Assembly (NCBI GenBank): GCA_013396635.1
Contig: WBMW01005087.1
Span: forward strand, 310,001 to 374,000
DNA from: Penelope pileata
Taxonomy: Eukaryota; Chordata; Aves; Galliformes; Cracidae
DNA length: 64,000 bases
Reading direction: 5' to 3'
Within the stretch, counting starts at the first letter, position 1. Every line of letters begins with the position of its first letter. Below, piece after piece: positions 45,425 through 64,000 of the stretch. The notes below the pieces were generated by a model. That model saw only the letters and a program-made list of their open reading frames with translations. It did no database searches and was not told the DNA's origin. Position numbers and translations under genes: made by a program.

Positions 45425-48400
45425 CACAATAGCTATTTTTTATTACATTACAATAAATAGGAGCAGTACGTTTTGACAGAAAAAGACAAATTCCAGATCA
45501 CCTCACAGCACGTACTCCTAAAAACATTAAAAAATTTAAAACAAACAGAGGTCTTTTTTTTTTTTTTTCCTTTTTTAAACGTAGTATCTGGTATTACCAA
45601 CATTCCTAGGTCACGCAACCAAATGATGGAAAAACTGGATCACACTGCATATGTTCCACATCAAATAAAGCACAATGTACAAAATGTGCATGTTTCAGTT
45701 TACACTATACAAAAATAGTTAAAATACATTCCAGGTAAACATATTACATTAAGAAGTCATTCTAGTAAGAAGTTGGCACTCAAGAGGAAAAAGCAGAAGT
45801 ATTTTCAACATGAAAACACAAAGACAGTGGAATAAAGAAATGTTAGGAAAGATTTACCATCTACGTAGCTTTATGTAAACTTCAGACAAAATGATTTGTG
45901 TACAGTTTGATGGTCTTTGAGGGTAATAATTGTATTGCTTCTTCGGATAAAGAGCAGGAGATTGTGTGTCCGTATTTACCTACCACAGAGATCCTACGCA
46001 GTGTAACTTTTTCAAAGTTAGGCAAAATTTTCGGGCAATGAGACTGGTTAAAAGAATTTTCAGCTCTGAGAAAACCAGCGCTAAGGTTACCAGGGTTACA
46101 TAAAGCTACTGTAAGAAGGTGCTACTCCCTGACGCATGGCAACGTGACGTATTAATGCAGTGAGTGATTCACGTGTTCGGTTAGCAGTTACTGTCGGAAG
46201 AGACAGCATCCAGGTATGTCCTTTGAAAGCATTTCAAACAGGGAAAGACAGAATAATTGAGATCAACTTGTGCAAGCTGCAATCCAACATGCTTCACCAA
46301 ATCTCTACAAGTATTAAGACAAAACTGCACAACAGTGGCAAGGATGAGTATTTTCCTTTCTTTTTTTTTTTTCCCTTTAAGTCTGTAAGGGCTACTCTAA
46401 GGCAATCTTGTAATAATTTAATTAGATCGGTAGCTACAGACCACACTTACTGAAAAAAACCCTGTTTTATACACATCTTGGTATTAGAGCTGGCTCAATC
46501 CACACTTGATCATTACCACGTTTCTGCTAGATTTATTTCCCCTTACAGTTTTTAGTCAAACTAACACGAGAGTTTTAGACCATCCCTAATTTTACATGCC
46601 GTGTGACTCAGTTACCAAAAATCTTTACAGTCATCTTAAGATTGCTTCTGTTTGCTCTCGGCATTCCATCCAGCTTTGTTATGTTCTTCATCTATTATCA
46701 AGAGCATCTACAGCGTGCAAGTAACCGTCTCCAAAATACTTTTAACCTTGGCAGCTGTAAAATGTTTCGCAACATGACAAATTTCTCGTATTCCTTACTG
46801 GCCCTTAATGTAGAAAGTTACGTTCTCCTTTTAACGTTTTTCAATGTTTTTCATGATCATCAATGCTGAGAAGAGCGGGGGGGCTGGGTCTTGGAGGGGG
46901 CCAGGGGAGCAGGCGGTGCTGGCAGGGAAAGGCATTCACTTGTCAGCTTCTCAGCCACATGAGTTGAAGAACAGGCAGCAATCCAGGCAGTGCACTTCCC
47001 CTGCCAGCTTTGCAGCTTCCCACCTAACAGAGTCACTGCTGATTTTTTTTTTTTTTGTAGGAAGCAAAATGATGCGTTTGTGCAGCTGCACTTGGACATT
47101 GTGTAAATGGCCTAAGTTACACTGCGATGTTAAAATTACACTCTAAAATTTCCATGTAATGGTTGAGTTACAGCTTAGGTTGGGCAGTGCTGCTATTCCC
47201 TGTTCCAGACTTCCAGACTTCACTAGTCCAGCATCCTACAAGCATCCTACTTCAGCGTCTTGTGTTCTATTTTTTAGGGTACACCAAAGTCACACTTCCA
47301 AATTTTGCTCTGCAGCTCACTCAGGTACCCGTGTACCTTCTGGAACTGAGGCAACTAAAGCGATCTAACGATGTGGCTTTTACAGCAACAAAACAGGAAC
47401 TGGCAGCACTGGAATTACTGGCTCTTACTTGGGTGCAGAATAGCTCGACTACTTCAGTACCAAAAATGAAAGCTTCTGAAAAATTCTGCATTAATTCTCA
47501 TCAGAAGGAAAAAAAAAAAAAAGGAAAAAAATCACAAGAGACTTAATCACAGAGAAAGACAACATTAAAATCTTGGTCTAGTTTCATGACAGTCTAGACA
47601 TTGGAATGCCACTCACCAACCATTTAATCTGTGCAACAAAACTAGTACTTCACAAACATCACACAAACAACACTGAATCTGGAAACCATGTTCTATGCTG
47701 AAGGTTTGTGCAAATTCCACACCATTTTCATGGCATAGTCCACTTCCAAATTATTTGCATGAAGCAGCTAAATTCAAGCTCATTCATTCACTGATTTGAG
47801 GTTACTAGAGTTTAAAATTTCTCTCCTATTTTTACAAAAAATGGGCATCTGGAAATATTTCATGCCACCCTTGGGGGTAAAAAACAAATGGTTTTAATTC
47901 GCTATAGAATTTATGATTCGTTCTGATTAAATTCTTATGACAAATTCTGGATCCATGTATGAAGTAACCTAAGAATTTGAATCAACTGATCTGTTAAGGC
48001 TGTCTAGTATTTCCGGGAGACACAAAGGGTGCAATCCTGTACCTGCTGAACAGAGCTACTTACAGACTTACCACTGGGGGCTCAGGAGAGCCAGGATGTC
48101 ACCTTGGTGTCTTCAGACACAAAAAGTGAAAGTTTTAAAGCAATGCATTAACGACAGGAAATCAACCTAATTGGAACTTTTACTTTTTCCATTGCCAGAT
48201 GTGCATTAGTGTCTTTTTTTAATTTTTCTTTTTTTTTTTTAATAGAAAAAATATAGTATTTAAGGAGCGACCGTGACAAATTGCAGTGAAAAATTTTTGT
48301 GAAAGTTTTATCTTTACATTCATGAAAGTTGATCTGAAATGCTACAAGACTAGATGCCTAGAAGCAAAATCTACAGGAAGACTATAAAGGCTTCTGGTCT

Positions 48401-48901
48401 CTATATTGCAGTCAGTCTAAATTAAAAGGAAGTCTGAAAATAAATTTTTTATTTATTTATTTTTTTTTGCTTGTCTGTTTTCCCAACCGGATTTTAAAAA
48501 AATAAAAAATTTAAAAAATTTAGGGGAGGTGTTAGAATATGTAGAGCATCATTTCATTGTTTTGTTTACACACAGAACGGAAGTTCACAATCAGTAAGAA
48601 AAATAGGAAGTTAGCAACTGTGCATGCACCAAAGAGTCCTAAGACAGTTCTCAGGTTTACGTCTGTTTTTTTGTTTTGCTTTTTTTTTTTCTTCACAGGC
48701 ATTGCTAGTTCAAGAACCAACACTCAAAGAATACTGGCACTTAAGAGGAATGAAGTTTCCACTGTCATTTCAAACAAGCATTCAGGTAAAGCTAACAGGA
48801 TCATGAAGCAGAAAGTAAAGTAATGCTAAAACAAATGCTAATAATTTAGTGTAATGTACAAAATTACTTCAGTACGTCTTAAGAATAAGGATACATTGTA
48901 T
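45425..48901 (-). other. KRAS: KRAS 3' untranslated region (inferred)
   Basis: This AT-rich sequence directly follows the exon 4B stop on the minus strand, with no splice-supported ORF or other gene. It has several homopolymer runs (T about 45550-45568, A about 47509-47522, T about 48220-48240 and 48672-48690). The extent is inferred from the distal AATAAA and the known length of vertebrate KRAS 3' UTRs. Confidence 0.6.
45439..45444 (-). terminator. KRAS: Candidate distal KRAS polyadenylation signal
   Basis: TTTATT on the plus strand (AATAAA on minus), about 3.4 kb downstream of the KRAS-4B stop. Long 3' UTRs of several kb are typical of vertebrate KRAS. Other minus-strand AATAAA copies exist nearer to the stop (about 46530 and 48451-48462), so alternative polyadenylation is possible. 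Confidence 0.5.
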
Positions 48902-63703
<14,802 letters not shown>

Positions 63704-64000
63704 CTGAAGAAGAGGAAAAAAAGCAAACCTTGGTTAAATACAAACAAGTAAGATTTCAAGCACCGATAGCTCAAAAGATATTAACGTTGCTTGCTAGTAG
63801 TTGCACCTAACTGAAAATGCTTAGAGTTAAAATCCAATTTTACAGATGGGCTAACGACAGCATAAAAACATTGACAGACCGTATTTACACTCATACATTA
63901 ATCCAGAAGTGGAAATAGCACTGAGAGGACGTGTTCCAGTCTGTACTCTGCATCTTCAGCATTTAACACTGCACGTGTATGCATGTGTGTACACACATGC
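63704..64000. other. Part of the KRAS intron between exons 2 and 3, ending in a TG/CA palindromic microsatellite
   Basis: The window ends here, before the KRAS exon with codons 1-37. The last 30 bases (gtatgcatgtgtgtacacacatgc) form a self-complementary alternating purine-pyrimidine tract. Confidence 0.7.

Overview
The window is vertebrate nuclear DNA, almost certainly from a galliform bird such as chicken. It has long introns with GT/AG splice sites, many CR1 LINE 3' ends (about eight), a Galluhop-like mariner, a Charlie-like hAT remnant and one CpG-island promoter. Four protein-coding genes can be rebuilt exon by exon. Their order and orientation, IRAG2/LRMP (+), DNAI7/CASC1 (-), ETFRF1/LYRM5 (+), KRAS (-), match the conserved synteny block on human chromosome 12p12.1. 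Nothing in the window is prokaryotic, and most open reading frames of 60-200 codons here are chance ORFs in introns and UTRs.

Layout: 1-8875 is upstream or intronic sequence of IRAG2 with CR1 copies. 8876-18876 holds 16 coding exons of IRAG2, which join in frame into 505 codons. They encode an ER/nuclear-envelope tail-anchored coiled-coil protein with a KASH-like PPPV terminus. IRAG2 and DNAI7 converge tail to tail at about 19.1-19.3 kb, and their predicted 3' ends overlap. 19279-42339 (minus) is DNAI7, an axonemal dynein-associated ciliary protein. Its introns carry CR1 copies, a decayed mariner transposase (39.5-40.6 kb) and a GC-rich LTR-like insert (35.8-36.4 kb). A single N at 21311 cuts one DNAI7 exon, and the next stretch of protein is missing, so the N probably hides a collapsed assembly gap. 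41.96-42.62 kb is a CpG island shared head to head by DNAI7 and ETFRF1. It contains a perfect RFX X-box and a 10-bp perfect inverted repeat. ETFRF1 (86 aa, mitochondrial LYR protein) is complete at 42670-43037.

43.6-44.25 kb is a decayed hAT transposon. The rest (about 45.4-64.0 kb, minus) is KRAS: a long 3' UTR, the alternative last coding exons 4B and 4A, exon 4 and exon 3. The exon with codons 1-37 lies beyond the right edge. A second mariner terminal fragment and two CR1 copies, one with an N at a deletion-like junction, sit in KRAS introns.

The genes are neighbours by ancestry rather than an operon: a lymphoid/secretory-cell ER protein, a ciliary dynein factor, a mitochondrial electron-transfer regulator and a signalling GTPase. 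Only DNAI7 and ETFRF1 share a visible regulatory element. I found no convincing evidence of an undescribed gene system. The best leads are the ciliary X-box in the bidirectional promoter, the dual-frame start of ETFRF1, an orphan splice-flanked exon at 44555, the unclassified GC-rich insert, and the two N positions that appear to hide sequence.
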